Assembly (NCBI GenBank): GCA_017311185.1
Contig: JAESUZ010000480.1
Coordinates: forward strand, 620,001 to 684,000
DNA length: 64,000 nt
Origin: Proteles cristata cristata
Taxonomy: Eukaryota > Chordata > Mammalia > Carnivora > Hyaenidae
Direction: 5' to 3'
Both the position numbers and the translations under genes were made by a program. Every line of letters begins with the position of its first letter. Position 1 is the first letter of the stretch. The notes under the pieces are model-generated. The model was given only the letters and a program-made list of their open reading frames with translations, was not told the DNA's origin and made no database searches. Shown in pieces: positions 12,480 to 24,371 of the stretch.

Positions 12480-13025
12480 ATGAAAGATATTTGGTACCTC
12501 TCATACTTTTCTTTTCTTTATCAATGGCTCCACCAAATGGTCCTTGACAAGAACCTAAAGATTAATTTTACCTCTTTCTTCTCATTTATTCCTAGCATCA
12601 AATTGGTTACCAACTCTTGCTGATCCCACCTCTTTAATAACTAAAAACTCCAAAATCTTCTTTCTGTTTCTACTGCCGTTGCCTTGGTACTAACTACTCA
12701 TCACTTTTGTCCCGGATGGCTGCAGTAGATTCTCTTCTCTTCTGGCCATTAGTCTTTTCCCATCCATTAAATCCACTTTGCTGCCAAAAGTAATTCTAAA
12801 ATGCACCCTAAGATCTTCTCATTTCATTGGTATCATCTGCAACTAGTGCCTTATTCTATTCAGGTCAGAAATCCAAAATCCTTTGTCCATTATACAAAGA
12901 ACCTCATTTCATATTTTACCCTGGACATGATTTGGTACGCTTATCTTCTGTCTGGTTCTCAGATTTACTCAGGACTCTAACCATATCAATAATTTGTTAT
13001 CATATTTCTTATTTGCTGTAAGAAA
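12480..13025 (+). mobile_element. LINE-2 fragment
   Basis: Block order fits the L2 3' region: a CT-rich start, 'cactttgctgccaaaagtaattctaaaatgc' region, 'gtcagaaatccaaaatcctt', then 'catgatttggtacgcttatctt'. Highly diverged, no open L2 frame. The start is approximate. Confidence 0.55.
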
Positions 13026-13404
13026 CTGAGAGTCCTCTGATATATTCACATAGAACACAAATAAAGAAATGTGAAATGAAATCATTGTCCTTATCAAAAT
13101 TTCTCCAAAATTATCCTTTAAAAACTGTGTTTAGTATTTTTTTGCCCCTGTTAACAAACTTCTCTCCTATTTTTCCTTTAATTTCTGAAGCAAATAGTTC
13201 TTTCACAGGAACATTGACACCACAGGAGCCGTGAATCCAAATGGATAGGAAGCATTCGTGGGTGCAGAGTCAACATCACAAGACACAGAACAATATTTAA
13301 CCAGAGAAGGCATCCTGATAGTAGCATGAATTCAGGTCAGACCAATAACAGAGAAACAAAATCAAAGAAGTTATTATATCTGGGAGATAGAGCAAGTATA
13401 CAAG
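13026..13404. other. Unassigned sequence
   Basis: No gene or confident repeat in about 380 bp. Confidence 0.4.
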
Positions 13405-13790
13405 CAGGTTTATTAGTGTACTGGGGCTGCCATGACAAAGTACCCCACACTATGTGGTTTCAATGGAAGTTTATTTCTCACAGTTCTAGAGGCTAAAATC
13501 CAAGTTCTGGCTGGGTTGTTTGCTCCTGCACTCTCTCTCCTTGACTTGCATATGGCTGCCTCCTTGCGGAGACATGCCCTTTTCTCTGTGTGGATGCATG
13601 TGTGGTGGCTTTTTCTCTTCTTCTAGGACAAGAGTTTTGTTGGATTAGGTCTCTACCCCTGCGACCTCATTTATCGTACTTACCTCTTTACAGGCACTCC
13701 CTCCAAATTTTGTCCCATTGGGAGATAGGACCTCAACATATGAATTTAGTTGGGAGAAGTTACAATTTAGGTTATAAAAGTAGGTTATGA
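13405..13790 (-). mobile_element. MLT1-like MaLR LTR, minus strand
   Basis: Read on the plus strand it has the inverted MLT1 layout: 'ggggctgccatgacaaagta', 'gaagtttatttctcacagtt', 'ctagaggctaaaatccaag', a CT-rich centre, 'ttggattaggtctctacc', 'gacctcattt', and 'ggacctcaacatatgaattt'. This corresponds to the AATAAATTTC polyadenylation region and the CATATGTTGAA start of the LTR. The two small plus-strand frames inside are chance. Confidence 0.8.
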
Positions 13791-13844
13791 TGGAGAGTAC
13801 AGTAACAGGAATAAGTTCTAGAACATTCTACATTATTATCTGTC

Positions 13845-13945
13845 TGAGTAATCTTAGTCAAAACTTGTGGTGTTTGACATCAGTTTCCTCAATTACAAAA
13901 AGACAGGCTTATACCAGGTGATCTGTCATCTCTTTTCATTTGCCA
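13845..13945 (-). mobile_element. Possible MIR fragment
   Basis: 'gtaatcttagtcaaaac', 'catcagtttcctcaattac' and a short following segment resemble the inverted MIR core (a 'cctcagtttcctcatctgtaaa' type block). Weak. Confidence 0.4.
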
Positions 13946-15454
13946 GAATTAATTGAAATCAGAATTAGTTGAAGCTTAAGAATTTACATTTTATTCATTT
14001 GATTTCTGTTGGGATACCAACTTAAAATGATACAAGATTCTCTCTGTGGTAAATGCCCAAGCTTCTATAGAAGTAGTAGCATCTCTTTTTAATTATGAGC
14101 TATTATTAAGACCTCTACTCCAGTGGACAAAGTTGGGACAGCCTATGTTGATTTGGTGACACATAGTAAACATTATCATTTACATCCATTGGTCATGATA
14201 CTGTATTGTTGTATAAATGTCCCAGGAAAATCTTAGATTTCAAGAAAGCATTACAATGAAATGTTATAAAGAGCTGTTGGCATATTGGCAAGTATCCACA
14301 GTAATGTATGTTATATGCTTAAGACCAAGAAATTGTGTTTAATAAGGCAACAGTTATTCAAAGAAGAATGTTCCTATGCCCACAACATTAAGAAATCTGA
14401 AATAATGAATATATATTAATTAAAGAAGTACATATTGTGATCTTCCTGCATGATTAAATAATTTTTTACTCTGGAAAATAATTCAGATTCATTCACAGTG
14501 TACAGTCCCTGAGTGTACAGTCCCTCATGGCATATAAAATTTTTTTCAGGAATTTGATATACACATAATTTATTATGAATGTGTCTGATATGTGAACCAC
14601 ATTTCTACTGTTACAAATTTCTGTCTTAGACTTGATGTAATGATTTTGCTCTAAATCACTTTTTAATGTAAGTAATCACTAAATAATGTAAATATTTTTT
14701 AGATTTAGAAAATCACAATATTCAATGCATTCATTTGTTAATAAGGGTATTGATGAAATAAGCTACTATGATGTTAATGACTGCAGTAACTTTCACAGGA
14801 GACATAAATCGATTGTATACAACATATCCTATTTTATTTGCGTAATTATTAATTTACAGCTTCCAAAGGTTAAATATATTATCTGATAGGCATGACAGTT
14901 TTTCATGTAAATATTTCTATACATTTCATTTTTAAAATTGCCTTGCATGATATGGCCTGACTTACCTGACCTTTTCTGGTTACAGTTAGAAAGCATGCAA
15001 TGTACTTCAAAAACTACAAATGGGATGGCACAGATGGATGTTTTATTTTCCAAAGCTGTGTAATTAATCAAGACTTTTCCAATTACATTGTTGAGTGGTT
15101 AGCATAAATATTGTTCAATTCTTTTCTAAATCTTAATCACTATTCATCTGGCCAATGCACATATGGCATACAGGAAAATTTGCATCACAAACATGGTAAA
15201 TTGCCGATACAGAGTAGTTGTAAATGTTGGTAACTGTAACACTGAAGCCGATTTTGTGTTTTGGTTTTCATTTTTGTTTTATTTCTATTTCCTTTCTAAG
15301 CTAACACTACTACAAAAAATATTAAAATGTCTCTATCTTAGTTTAGGAGTTCTGTGATATTAATTTTATATATTATGTTACAGACCTGCATTATACAGTT
15401 GCTTTGTTTCCTGTTATCGCTAGGAATAATGGTTAATAGATGTTAAAACAACAA
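13946..15454. other. Gene-free unassigned AT-rich sequence
   Basis: Includes a tiny 15-bp tandem duplication ('gtgtacagtccctga', starting near 14498). No gene or named repeat. Frames at 14829-15071 (minus) and 15163-15357 (plus) have no domain. Confidence 0.45.
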
Positions 15455-15645
15455 CCACAAAACTGGCTTTGAAGCCCAGCTCAGCTATTTAATTACCCTG
15501 TTGTACCTTTGGGTCAGTTAATGCCATATCAATTTGCCTTGGTTTCTTCCTGTGCTTGCAGGATTTTTCAAGTGGCTTGAAAGAAAGAACAAGAACTTAA
15601 GTAAATGAGCATACTGCCCAGAATAGGGTAAATACTCTATTATTA
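15455..15645 (-). mobile_element. MIR SINE fragment
   Basis: 'gctttgaagcccagctcagct', 'acctttgggtcagttaatgcc', 'ccttggtttcttcctgtgc' and 'actgcccagaatagggtaaa' follow the inverted MIR order (a lost amount of detail at the 3' side). Confidence 0.65.
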
Positions 15646-16160
15646 TTCATTTGCAGAATTATTTTCCAAATCAAAATCTCTGTATTTTGACTCAAGTTAA
15701 AATTGACACACCTCTGCTGCTTTCCCATTGCTTGTCTGCCCTGCACATGCGTGACTATTATTACTTGGTGTTTATCTTTCTGATGTTTTTTTCTTAAAGG
15801 AAGATAGCATATATACATTTGAATTTGCTGTCATTTATAGCCACAAACACACATGTACACATATTTTAAAAATGTATTATACATGCATACATATCATATA
15901 TACTTGCTATTCTACATTCTGTTTTATATCTATGTAAAAGATATTGAGAAATTTTCCTGTTAATGAATGAACATATCACTCTCACCATTGAGTGGTCACA
16001 TAACATCTCTTTCATGGTTAAACACAATTTTCTAACCACCACCCTGTTGTTGGACACTTTTGAATATTTGAAATAGGGCTTGAATCTTACTGTGATGTAA
16101 GTTTTCAGATAGGTTTTCAGATACCTTTCTGGTACTACCTTTGCCTTATAATTAGTTACT
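15646..16160. other. Unassigned, possibly old L1
   Basis: The part after 15890 ('catatatacttgctattctac', 'gttaatgaatgaacatatc') may be worn L1 3' sequence in reverse, but I cannot fix it. Confidence 0.3.
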
Positions 16161-16164
16161 ATTC

Positions 16165-16210
16165 TTTTTATTTTATTTTATTTTATTAATTAATTAATTA
16201 ATTTATTTCT

Positions 16211-16246
<36 letters not shown>

Positions 16247-16439
16247 CAGTGTGAGCAGGGGAGGGTCAGAGAGAGAGGGAGATACAGAATCTGAAAAAAA
16301 CACCAGGCTCTGAGCCAGCTGTCAGCACAGAAACCAATGTGGGGCTCAAACCCATGAACCGTGCTCGAACCGACGAACTGTGAGATCATGACCTGAGCTG
16401 AAGTCAGACTCTTAACGGACCGAGCCACCCAGGTGCCCC
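16165..16439 (-). mobile_element. Carnivore SINE, minus strand, with TTTTA/TTAA tail
   Basis: An expanded tail on the plus strand (TTTTA repeats, then TTAA repeats at 16185-16202) is followed by TTTATTTCTGAGAGAG, (GA)n, GGCTCTGAGCCAGCTGTCAGCACAG and GAGCCACCCAGGTGCCCC. The head carries a short internal duplication around 'aacccatgaaccgtgctcgaaccgacgaac'-type sequence near 16350-16378. Confidence 0.92.
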
Positions 16440-16689
16440 TACTCTTCTTTTTTTTTTTTTAAATACACATGGTTTATTAAATTACTTGATTATTTTATTT
16501 TTGCTAAACCTATGCTTATTTTTCTTTCATTTTTTTGATATTGGTTTATTGCTTAAAATACATTTATTACAAAATTATATAAAAGTCACATTTACCTTCT
16601 TTTTATCAATAATTTGTTGTCTTTCTGTTTCCGTTATGAGGGCATTAGGAGCAATGCTGTTTATGACTGTGATAGCCTGAGATAACATG

Positions 16690-16870
16690 TGCTATGTTGA
16701 CTGAATCCTGTGTTTCTCCTAAATTTATATGTGGAAACCCTAATCTCCAATATGTGGTGTTTGGAAGTGGGGGGCCTTTGAAAGAGATGAAGACCTGAGG
16801 ATGGAGTCCCTGTGGTAGGATTAGTGCACTTTTAAGAAGAGACAGAGATGGGTGATCTTTTTCTGCCCCT
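16690..16870 (+). mobile_element. MLT1-like MaLR LTR fragment, plus strand
   Basis: Begins near 'gttgactgaatcctgtgtt', then 'atgtggaaaccctaatctcc', 'aatatgtggtgtttggaag', 'gggggcctttgaaagagatg' and 'gtaggattagtgcac', the plus-strand MLT1 order. It is cut before the 3' end. Confidence 0.8.
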
Positions 16871-17523
16871 GATACTGACTTTTCTGGGTCTCTTGCTCCA
16901 TTTTCTTATTTTGAGTTTATATTTGGTTGGTCTTAATTTGTAATTTGCTTCTGCTGAGTGCTTCTTATCAGAGATCACCTTAAGTATGAGGATTGGGGTT
17001 GCCCAGAATCCCCAGATAGTGTAAATCCAAGTGCCCAAGGGCACATAAAGATAAAGCTATTGTTACAAATTCTTCTGGGAGATATTTTCAACCTTGAGTT
17101 AAGATTTTTTTAAAAAGGTACATTTCCTTGATTACTATCTTTAAAAAAGTAGTTTTTAAGCTATGTGTGCTGGCCTTTTAACTCCCTCACCCCTCCTACA
17201 CAGTGTGCTTTAGTTTCACTCCCTTGAGTAAAGGGAACACAATTAGTGTCTTATATACTGGGTTGCTGTAAACTCCAGGATTGTCAAATCCCTTGGGATT
17301 TGACTGGGTTTAGCTCATGTCTATAACCTTCTTTTTGTACTCTCCTTGTTTATTTCTGTGAGCTTCGCCTAATGATACATTTAATAGGCTATGTGTCACA
17401 TTTTGTACAACATGCTAAATGTCTTTAAGAGGATCTTTCTTTTAGAATAAGCTGCCATATTGCAGAATGAGAACTCTTTATTTTTTTTTAAATTTCCTTA
17501 TTTTCTTCATTTAAATTCCTCTT
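16871..17523. other. Unassigned sequence
   Basis: No gene or firm repeat. The minus-strand frame at 16832-17044 partly overlaps the LTR fragment and shows no domain. Confidence 0.4.
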
Positions 17524-17732
17524 TGTGGCACGTGGGTGGTTCGGTCGGTTGAACATCTGATTCTTGATGTCAGCTCAGGTCATGATCTCATGGTTCATGA
17601 GATAGAGCTCTGAGTCAGGCTTCTGGCTGACAGCAGAGATCCTGTTTGGGATTCTCTCTCTCTCTCTCTCTCTCTCCCTCTCTCTCTCTCTCTTTCTCTC
17701 TCTCTGTTCCTCTCTCACTCATGCATGGACAC
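17524..17732 (+). mobile_element. Carnivore SINE, plus strand
   Basis: Head 'ggcacgtgggtggttcggtc', GCTCAGGTCATGATCTCATGG, then a long (TC)n body at 17653-17704. Instead of the usual A-rich tail it runs into an AAGG microsatellite. Confidence 0.92.
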
Positions 17733-17811
17733 AAGGAAGGAAGGAAGGAAGGAAGGAAGGAAGGAAGGAAGGAAGGAAGGAAGGAAGGGAAGAAGGAAGG
17801 AAGGAAGGAAG
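17733..17811 (+). repeat. (AAGG)n microsatellite
   Basis: About 79 bp of AAGG units with one interruption near 17788 (GGGAAGAAGG). It appears to have grown from the tail of the preceding SINE. Confidence 0.97.
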
Positions 17812-18285
17812 TAAAAAAATTCTCCTTAAATGAGTTTGGTCTTTAAATACTGATAAATTTAAAATAACACTGGTATTGGTCATGTATTGTTGATAAAATA
17901 TATTTCTCTATTTGAAATAATTTAATTTTATATACATGTTTGTTATATCTATTATATGCTAGGTACATGTATTAATTATATAATGTAAATATAATTATAC
18001 ATAATTACAATTATATACTATAAATATTAAATACTATGGTGTATATTATATACAAGCTATATTTCTACATGTATGTGTATGTGGGGAACAGTGTGTTTAA
18101 CTTGAAACATCAGGCATTAAGGTGATCGATTGCTAATCACAATCTTGATCCCACTGGTAATGCTGCATATGAAGCCTGAAGTGTATAAAGTTGTTGTTAC
18201 AGTCATGTTAAGATTAGTGGCATATCATTGTAAGAGAGAAAACGAATTCGAAATAAATTTTTGATTTCATACTTTTGTATCATTT
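17812..18285. other. Unassigned AT-rich sequence
   Basis: Very AT-rich at 17925-18065 (TATA/ATTA runs). No gene. Confidence 0.4.
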
Positions 18286-18289
18286 AGGT

Positions 18290-18880
18290 TTTATTGTAAA
18301 ACCTATAATTACAGATGGTAATAACAGTTAACACTTTTAAAATATTTTTGTACGGGGAATCAATGAGCTTTACAAATTACAGTGTAACATTTTCTTTTTA
18401 AAGTTTTTATTTATTTTTAAGAGAGAGAGAGAGAGAGATGAGAGAAAGAAAACACAAGTGAGGGAGGGGCAGAGACAGAGAGAGTCAGAGAGTCTGAAGC
18501 AGGCTCCAGGCTCTGGGCTGACAGCTCAAAACGGGCTTAAACCTACAAACTGTGAGATCATGACCTGAGGCAAAGTGGGATGCTAAACTGATGAGCCACC
18601 CAGGCACCCCACGATGCAACATTTTACATACAGTAATACTATATTTATATTTGCCTGTTCAAAACTTTCATTATTTAATACAATTTTAGTGATTCTACAA
18701 TAGTACAGTTTGTAAAATACTTTCCCTTTTATTTTGTTCTCCTCGTGTTAATCATTGCAGAGGCGGGCACTTTAATCTCCAAAGGTAGAGGAGGGATGGA
18801 GACTCAGTTACTGAATGGTGCTTGGTAAGCAGCGGGATTAGGATGCAACCTGGGTCTTCTTCCATGATTCCATGATTATT
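18290..18880 (+). mobile_element. MIR split by a SINE
   Basis: The left part, 'aacagttaacacttttaaaa' and 'caatgagctttacaaattac', and the right part (about 18740-18870), 'gcgggcactttaatctcc', 'ggagactcagttactgaatgg' and 'gcaacctgggtcttctt', together follow the MIR order. The minus-strand SINE at 18396-18610 interrupts it, so the SINE is younger. Confidence 0.6.
18396..18610 (-). mobile_element. Carnivore SINE, minus strand, nested in MIR
   Basis: TTTTTATTTATTTTTAAGAGAGAG tail/body, CAGGCTCCAGGCTCTGGGCTGACAG, GAGATCATGACCTGAGG and GAGCCACCCAGGCACCCC mark an inverted full-length copy. Confidence 0.93.
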
Positions 18881-19890
18881 CCAGTTCCAGTTTTTGCTTT
18901 TAATGAAACTGAAGTCTATGAAAAGTCCTCAATTTTTAAAAGAGCCTTATGTAGTGCTTTTGCATTAGATATTACGATCCAACAACTCTTAGTCCAGGCA
19001 GTGGGGGCTATCTGAATAGAAAACAGTTCCTTTATCTTTAGCAGTGTAACCTTATTCACTAGAACTGTGACTTTCCCTACAGGGAATATTCCATCACAGC
19101 ACCAATGCTCTCTATTTCAGTGTGCTTAGCTCGTGGAGGTATTAGCTGCAGTTTATCCATTCTATCGACATAAGGTTCATATAAAAATAAATTATTTGCA
19201 ACATAAATAAGGTTTCTGAGTGTTTGATATTTCTTTTGTCCTCTTTAACTATGTCGGGTGTTTCCATAGCCGAGTGTAAGAGACTTATTGGAAATGTGGC
19301 TTCTGTTTTCTTTATATCAATCCTTGCCTTTTTTTATTTTCTTCTATAAAGGAATTGTAAACACTGGTCACAGTGTAACCACCACTGACTGTGAGTGATT
19401 TGGCAGCGACATTTGCTAAGAGAAAACTTTGCAAAAAGAACAGCTATTCTATTTTGGACAGAGACCAATGAAAATGAGTTGAACTCTTGATTTTTTAACC
19501 CCTCAAAGATCACAATGCTCAGCCTTCATCCCATCTACCTCTGTTTTCAATAGGTGGAGACATCCATAACTATTTAAAAAAGGAATCTGGCAAAAAGAAA
19601 TATACTGTTGAACACAACCTGATCACTAAGACTGGAAAATTAACTCTAATATGCAAAGTCCATGCCAGTTATAATAATGGTTTTATTTTTCTCCTTTTTG
19701 TTTTCCTATTCTATTATTTCCTATTCTTGCTGCTCAGCTCTGACTAGGTCAATTGGGATCATGTTGAACAGAGGTGGAGACAGAGGTATTCATTTACTTT
19801 TTAAAAAATCTCCTGTAAATGCTTTCCATATTTCACCAAGTTATTTTCTCTAGAATTTTTGTAGAACCCCTTTATTAAAAAAATTAAAAC
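18881..19890. other. Gene-free unassigned sequence
   Basis: About 1 kb with no recognised element or gene. Confidence 0.45.
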
Positions 19891-20134
19891 ATGAACCTCT
19901 GGAGGCTCCTGGGTGGCTCAGTCAGTTGAGCGTCCAACTTCGGCTCAGGTCATTATCTAAGGTTCATGGGTTGAAGCCCCGGGTCTGGCTCTGTGCTGAC
20001 AGCCAGCTCAGAGCCTGGAGCCTGTTTCAGTCTGTGACTCCCTCTCTCTCTGACCCTCCCCTGCTCATGCTGTCTCTGTTTCTCAGAAATAAATAAAACA
20101 TTAAAATATTTTAAAAAATAACAATGAACCTCTG
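19891..20134 (+). mobile_element. Carnivore SINE with perfect 11-bp target duplication
   Basis: The element at 19902-20123 is flanked by atgaacctctg at 19891-19901 and 20124-20134, with no mismatch. Head GGCTCCTGGGTGGCTCAGTCAG, a full CT body and an AAATAAATAAAACATT tail are present. Confidence 0.95.
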
Positions 20135-20289
20135 ACTTACAAAGTTTGTTTTCTAAACTTGACCGTGCTTTCCAAAACTGCAAGTAGTTTATAATACTTT
20201 GATTCTATGTGTATGCTTCCAATTTATATGCCAAGTATGTCAGATACTTTAATTATATATATATACATATAGTAAATCTTTTAAAATAT

Positions 20290-20512
20290 TTTTTGGGGCC
20301 CCTGGGTGGCTCATTCGGTTAAGCTCCTGACTTTAGCTCAGGTCATGGTCTCGTGGTTAGTGGGTTTGAGCCCCATGCTGGGTTCTGTGCTGACAGCTCA
20401 GAGCCTGGAGCCTGCTTCGGATTCTGTGCCTCCCTCTCTCTCTGCCCTTCCACCACTCATGCTCTGTCTCTCTCTCTCAAAAATAAATGAAAACATCAAA
20501 AAAATTTTAAAT
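20290..20512 (+). mobile_element. Carnivore SINE, plus strand
   Basis: GGGGCCCCTGGGTGGCTCATTCGG head, GTGGGTTTGAGCCCC B-box region, (TC) body, and AAAAATAAATGAAAACATC tail. Flanks share a TTTTAAA(A)TATTTTT-type segment, probably an imperfect target duplication. Confidence 0.94.
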
Positions 20513-20699
20513 ATTTTTGTTTTATATAAGGAGCATTCATGTAGATTTACCTACATACTTAACTGATTTTCAAACCTGCTCACTTACTTATTTAATCTTC
20601 CTAATACATTGTACCTCAAGCTTCACTCTGGTATTAATGTCCTTTTATCTATGTAACTGTCTTGGAATGTCATATCTATACATTTTCGCTGGTGACTAT

Positions 20700-21065
20700 A
20701 ATGACTATAATTCGGTTTGTTCATCTAAAAACATCTTTAATCACCCTCCTTCTTGAAAGATTTTTTTTTTTTTTACTGCTGAATGGAGTTACTTTCTTTC
20801 AGTATCTAGAACTGAGATCCATTGACTTCTTCCACTGATTCTGTTGAGAATTTTGTCATTGGAATAATTATCCCTCATTGAAGCTAATCTGTCTTTCCTC
20901 TTCCCCTACCTCTGGCTTTTGTAAAGTGTTCTGTTCATCTTCGTTTTTCTGCAGTTTCATTATTAAATGTCTAGGTGTCATTTATTTTTATTCAAGCAAT
21001 TTGGGCCTTTGTGGGTTTCTTGAATTGGTTGATTACCACAGTACTTAGTTGGAGAAAGTCAACTC
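20700..21065 (-). mobile_element. Old LINE-1 internal fragment, minus strand
   Basis: Blocks such as 'actttctttcagtatctaga', 'cattgacttcttccactgat', 'gtttcattattaaatgtct', 'aggtgtcatttatttttatt' and 'gtttcttgaattggttga' keep the order of an L1 ORF1/5' ORF2 area read in reverse. Low identity. Confidence 0.5.
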
Positions 21066-21211
21066 CTCCTTAAAACAAATGTGGAAATAAAAAATAAAAG
21101 AATAAAAATTGCTGTAGAATTGGAAAATAGAAATGGAGAATGCTGTATTTTATTTTTAAATGTCTAATATCAATTATCCCCTAGATACAGCTTCAAAATT
21201 GAATGACATTT

Positions 21212-21452
21212 AAGATAATGATAATTAAGGGCGCCCGGGTGGCTTAGTCGGTTAAGCGTCCAACTTTCGTTCAGGTCATGACCTTGCGGTTGGTGGGTTC
21301 GAGCCCCGCGTCGGGCTCTGTGCTAACTGCCAGCTCAGAGCCTGGAGCCTGTTTCAGAGTCTGTCACTCCCTCTCTCTCTGACCCTCCCCTGCTCATGCT
21401 GTCTCTTTCTCTCCTAGAAATAAAAAAAAAAAGAAAGATAATGATAATTAAG
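21212..21452 (+). mobile_element. Young carnivore SINE with 18-bp target duplication
   Basis: The copy at 21230-21434 is flanked by perfect 18-bp repeats aagataatgataattaag (21212-21229 and 21435-21452). It starts GGCGCCCGGGTGGCTTAGTCGG, has an intact B box (GGTGGGTTCGAGCCCC) and retains CpGs (CGCGTCGG). The perfect duplication and surviving CpGs indicate a recent insertion. Confidence 0.97.
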
Positions 21453-23039
21453 AACTTGAAATATAAGATCTATTTTTTAATTTATATAATCTATTATTGA
21501 GATATATATGTGTTGTAACACATAAGTATGTATAAGTATGAGTCTTTTAGTTTTACTTATGTAAAATTGGATATTGGATGTGAGATACAAAACATATATA
21601 TTTGTCCTTTGAATATAAAATCCTTGTGCAAAAGAATCTTTGGAACCAGAAATTGTGGTTCTCTCTCTTTTTAGCTATGTAATATTCAACAACCCATCTC
21701 TCAGTTTTTGTTCTCTCTGTCTCTCCCTTCCCTCCCTCCCCCCAGCTGCTTCTCTTTCCTTTCTTTTCCTTCTCACCCTTCTTTCTCTCAACTAATTATC
21801 ATGTTAGACTGCAGGAAACCTTCTAGGTATAACTGATAAGTAATCATTTTCACAGTAATATCTATCTTATTTTATTTTGTTCTCTATTTATCAACAGCAT
21901 AAATCAGAGCTAGTTTCATCATGAAAATTTGTCAATGTCAAGATAAGGTATCTATATAAAGAATTAGTTTTGTCTACAGTTTAAGTTAAATCATGAGATG
22001 ATGAACGGAAAAAAAGAGACTCTCATTCACTTATATTGTTACAACTTTGTCTTTACCATCTTTTGTATTTGAAATTGGTTCTGAATAGTAAACAAACCGA
22101 AAACATGTATTTTCCATATGCAAGTATTTTTCAAACACACAAGGAATACAAACCAATAAGAGGAATTACAATACATGACAAAGTATATTGCAATAAGAGT
22201 ACTGACAAGGAAAAATAAGACTTCAGAAGAGTTAATTATTTTGGTGTGAGAAAATCACACAAGATTGAATGTTCAATACTGAAAGATAGGATATTATTTC
22301 AAAAGAGAAAGATATGGAGTTGATTAATGTTTTAGGAAATATAAAAGAAGTGAGAAATGGGTGAATATAATGTCAACATTATATGAGATGTACAAGAAAT
22401 GATATGTCATTTAATAGTGCAGCTGGAGCAAAATGCAATATATAAAAAGAGACCAGATAGTAGAGATAAAAGTATTTGGATTTGATTCAATAGATAACAG
22501 AGAGACTACTGAAGGTTTGTTATCAAGTAAGTAAAACATTCATATATTTATTCTAAGAAGGTTTATCTGGTAGAGAGATAGAAAGAAAGAGAGAGCCTGG
22601 AGTCAATGAGATTAGTGAAGAGATTTATCCAATAGCGCAGGTATGAGCTAACTTGTATTCCAACTACATTTATACTAACTTGAAGAATAGTGTGTATAGA
22701 TGATTAGATTAAATCAAGAGTTGAATTGGAGTTAAAAATTAGCCTCTAGTTTTCCTTTCATATGTAGCTGTTTTATTCACTGACAAAACAAATGTTTGGA
22801 AAGCTGGTAGACTAAATTTAGAAGGCAGTTGCTGTGGGGTACCTCCTATTTTCAAGTAGAGGTCAAACACAATGGCACATAAATAGAACACAGGCTGCAG
22901 ATGTTTTGTTTGGCTGACACACTACTAAAATAAATGTAAATACTTTTAGAATAAAAATGGTCTCTAGTTCATTAACTCATCAGCTCTCTATTGTTCTATT
23001 TGGGGCTAACTATGACATTTACTCGGTGAGTGTTATTCT
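21453..23039. other. Gene-free unassigned sequence
   Basis: AT-rich. A pyrimidine-rich stretch lies near 21700-21790. A 60-codon frame at 22036-22218 has no domain. No named repeat with confidence. Confidence 0.45.
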
Positions 23040-23403
23040 AATTAAAAGTGCAATCTTTCCCTGCTTTGTCCTCCTGACCCTTATATACCTTGCCATACAT
23101 TTGACATCATTTTATTATTATATTTTTACATTTTAGTTCTGAATAATTCCTGACTCAGAAGAAAAGTGGAAAAATAAGTATATGGGGATCCAGGTATAGC
23201 TTGTGCAATTTTAATTTGGTTTTTCTTAGCATGTATCACATAATAAGTAAAATAGTGGAGTTATTTAATATTTTATTGTCTGTATTCTCTTTCCCTAACA
23301 CGTAGCACAAGAAATCTCCAGAATGGGAAGAATCTTTGGTTCACTGGTGTATAGTACTGAACCTGCCAGCCACAGGGGAACTTCAATAAATATTCATTGA
23401 TTG
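23040..23403 (+). mobile_element. LINE-2 3' end
   Basis: 'ttattgtctgtattctctttcc', 'cactggtgtatagtactgaacc' and 'aacttcaataaatattcattga' at 23274-23402 match the L2 3' terminus in order. The part from 23040 is a weaker extension ('ccctgctttgtcctcctgacc'). Confidence 0.65.
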
Positions 23404-23952
23404 TAGTGAATATAATATTAATAGCTAAAACTGCTGTGATGTTCATTATTTTCCATATATAATTCAATAGAATTATGAGTATTGGCTCCCACCATAAGAG
23501 TCAAAACCTTATGAAATCAGTATTAACAATATCCTCATAGTTATTTGTGGGTCTGGGCTCAAAGTCAACTGAATTTCTTATCTCTGATTAAAATACCCAT
23601 CATTTTTGCTGTTTCAAATTTGGTACAAAACATTATAAAATCTATTGCATTGTTAGGCAACATAGACACGGGCTTTAGTAAACTTGATATGCTCTGTAAA
23701 CTCATTTTCACATATCAAGTATGATAGGTGGGTGGAGAATGTTCCTTGCTTTCTCTCTCATTTTACTTTGGCTGGAGGTGGTATATTCACAAGTAATACA
23801 CATCAACTATTTATGCTGAGTACTGTTAGAGATAGTAACAGACATGAGAAAGTTTCTTAGCAATATGTCATATAATGTACAAACAGGAAAAGACCAACTA
23901 TTATACAAAGCAAAATTGAAAGAAAAAAAATATCATAAGAATTAAGAAAATT
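23404..23952. other. Unassigned sequence
   Basis: No gene or repeat recognised in about 550 bp. Confidence 0.4.
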
Positions 23953-24068
23953 GAGGGGCACCTGGGTGATTCAGTCAATTCAGTGTCTCAGATCTTCATC
24001 TTGGGGTGGTGAGTTCAAGCCTCACATTGGGCTCCGTACTGGGAGTGAAACCTACTTAAAAAAAATTA
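23953..24068 (+). mobile_element. Short-subtype carnivore SINE
   Basis: GGGGCACCTGGGTGATTCAGTC head, 'gtgagttcaagcctcacattgg' B-box region, then directly 'gggagtgaaacctacttaaaa'. The long CT-rich body is missing, as in an older or simpler SINE subtype also seen near 27.8, 45.2 and 54.5 kb. Confidence 0.88.
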
Positions 24069-24081
24069 AGAAATTGAATAT

Positions 24082-24290
24082 GGGCTGCGCTTGTGTGGCT
24101 CAGTCAGTTAAGTGTCTCACTTTGGCTCAGGTCATGATCTCATGGTTCGTGGGTTCAGGCCCCACATCAGGCTCTTTGCTGACAGCTCGAGCCTAGAGCC
24201 TGCTTCAGATTCTGTGTCTCCCTCTCTCTGCCCCTTCCCTACTCAAGCTTGGTCTCTCTCTTTCAAAAATAAATAATGTTTTTTAAAAAA
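24082..24290 (+). mobile_element. Carnivore SINE, plus strand
   Basis: 'ggctgcgcttgtgtggctcag' head, GGCTCAGGTCATGATCTCATGG, CT-rich body and AAAAATAAATAATG tail. Placed 14 bp after the previous SINE. Confidence 0.93.
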
Positions 24291-24371
24291 GAAATGGAAC
24301 AATACACATATATTTAGACATTCACATTTCACAATTTTTAATAGTCATGTGGATGTTTTATTGCCATTAAA

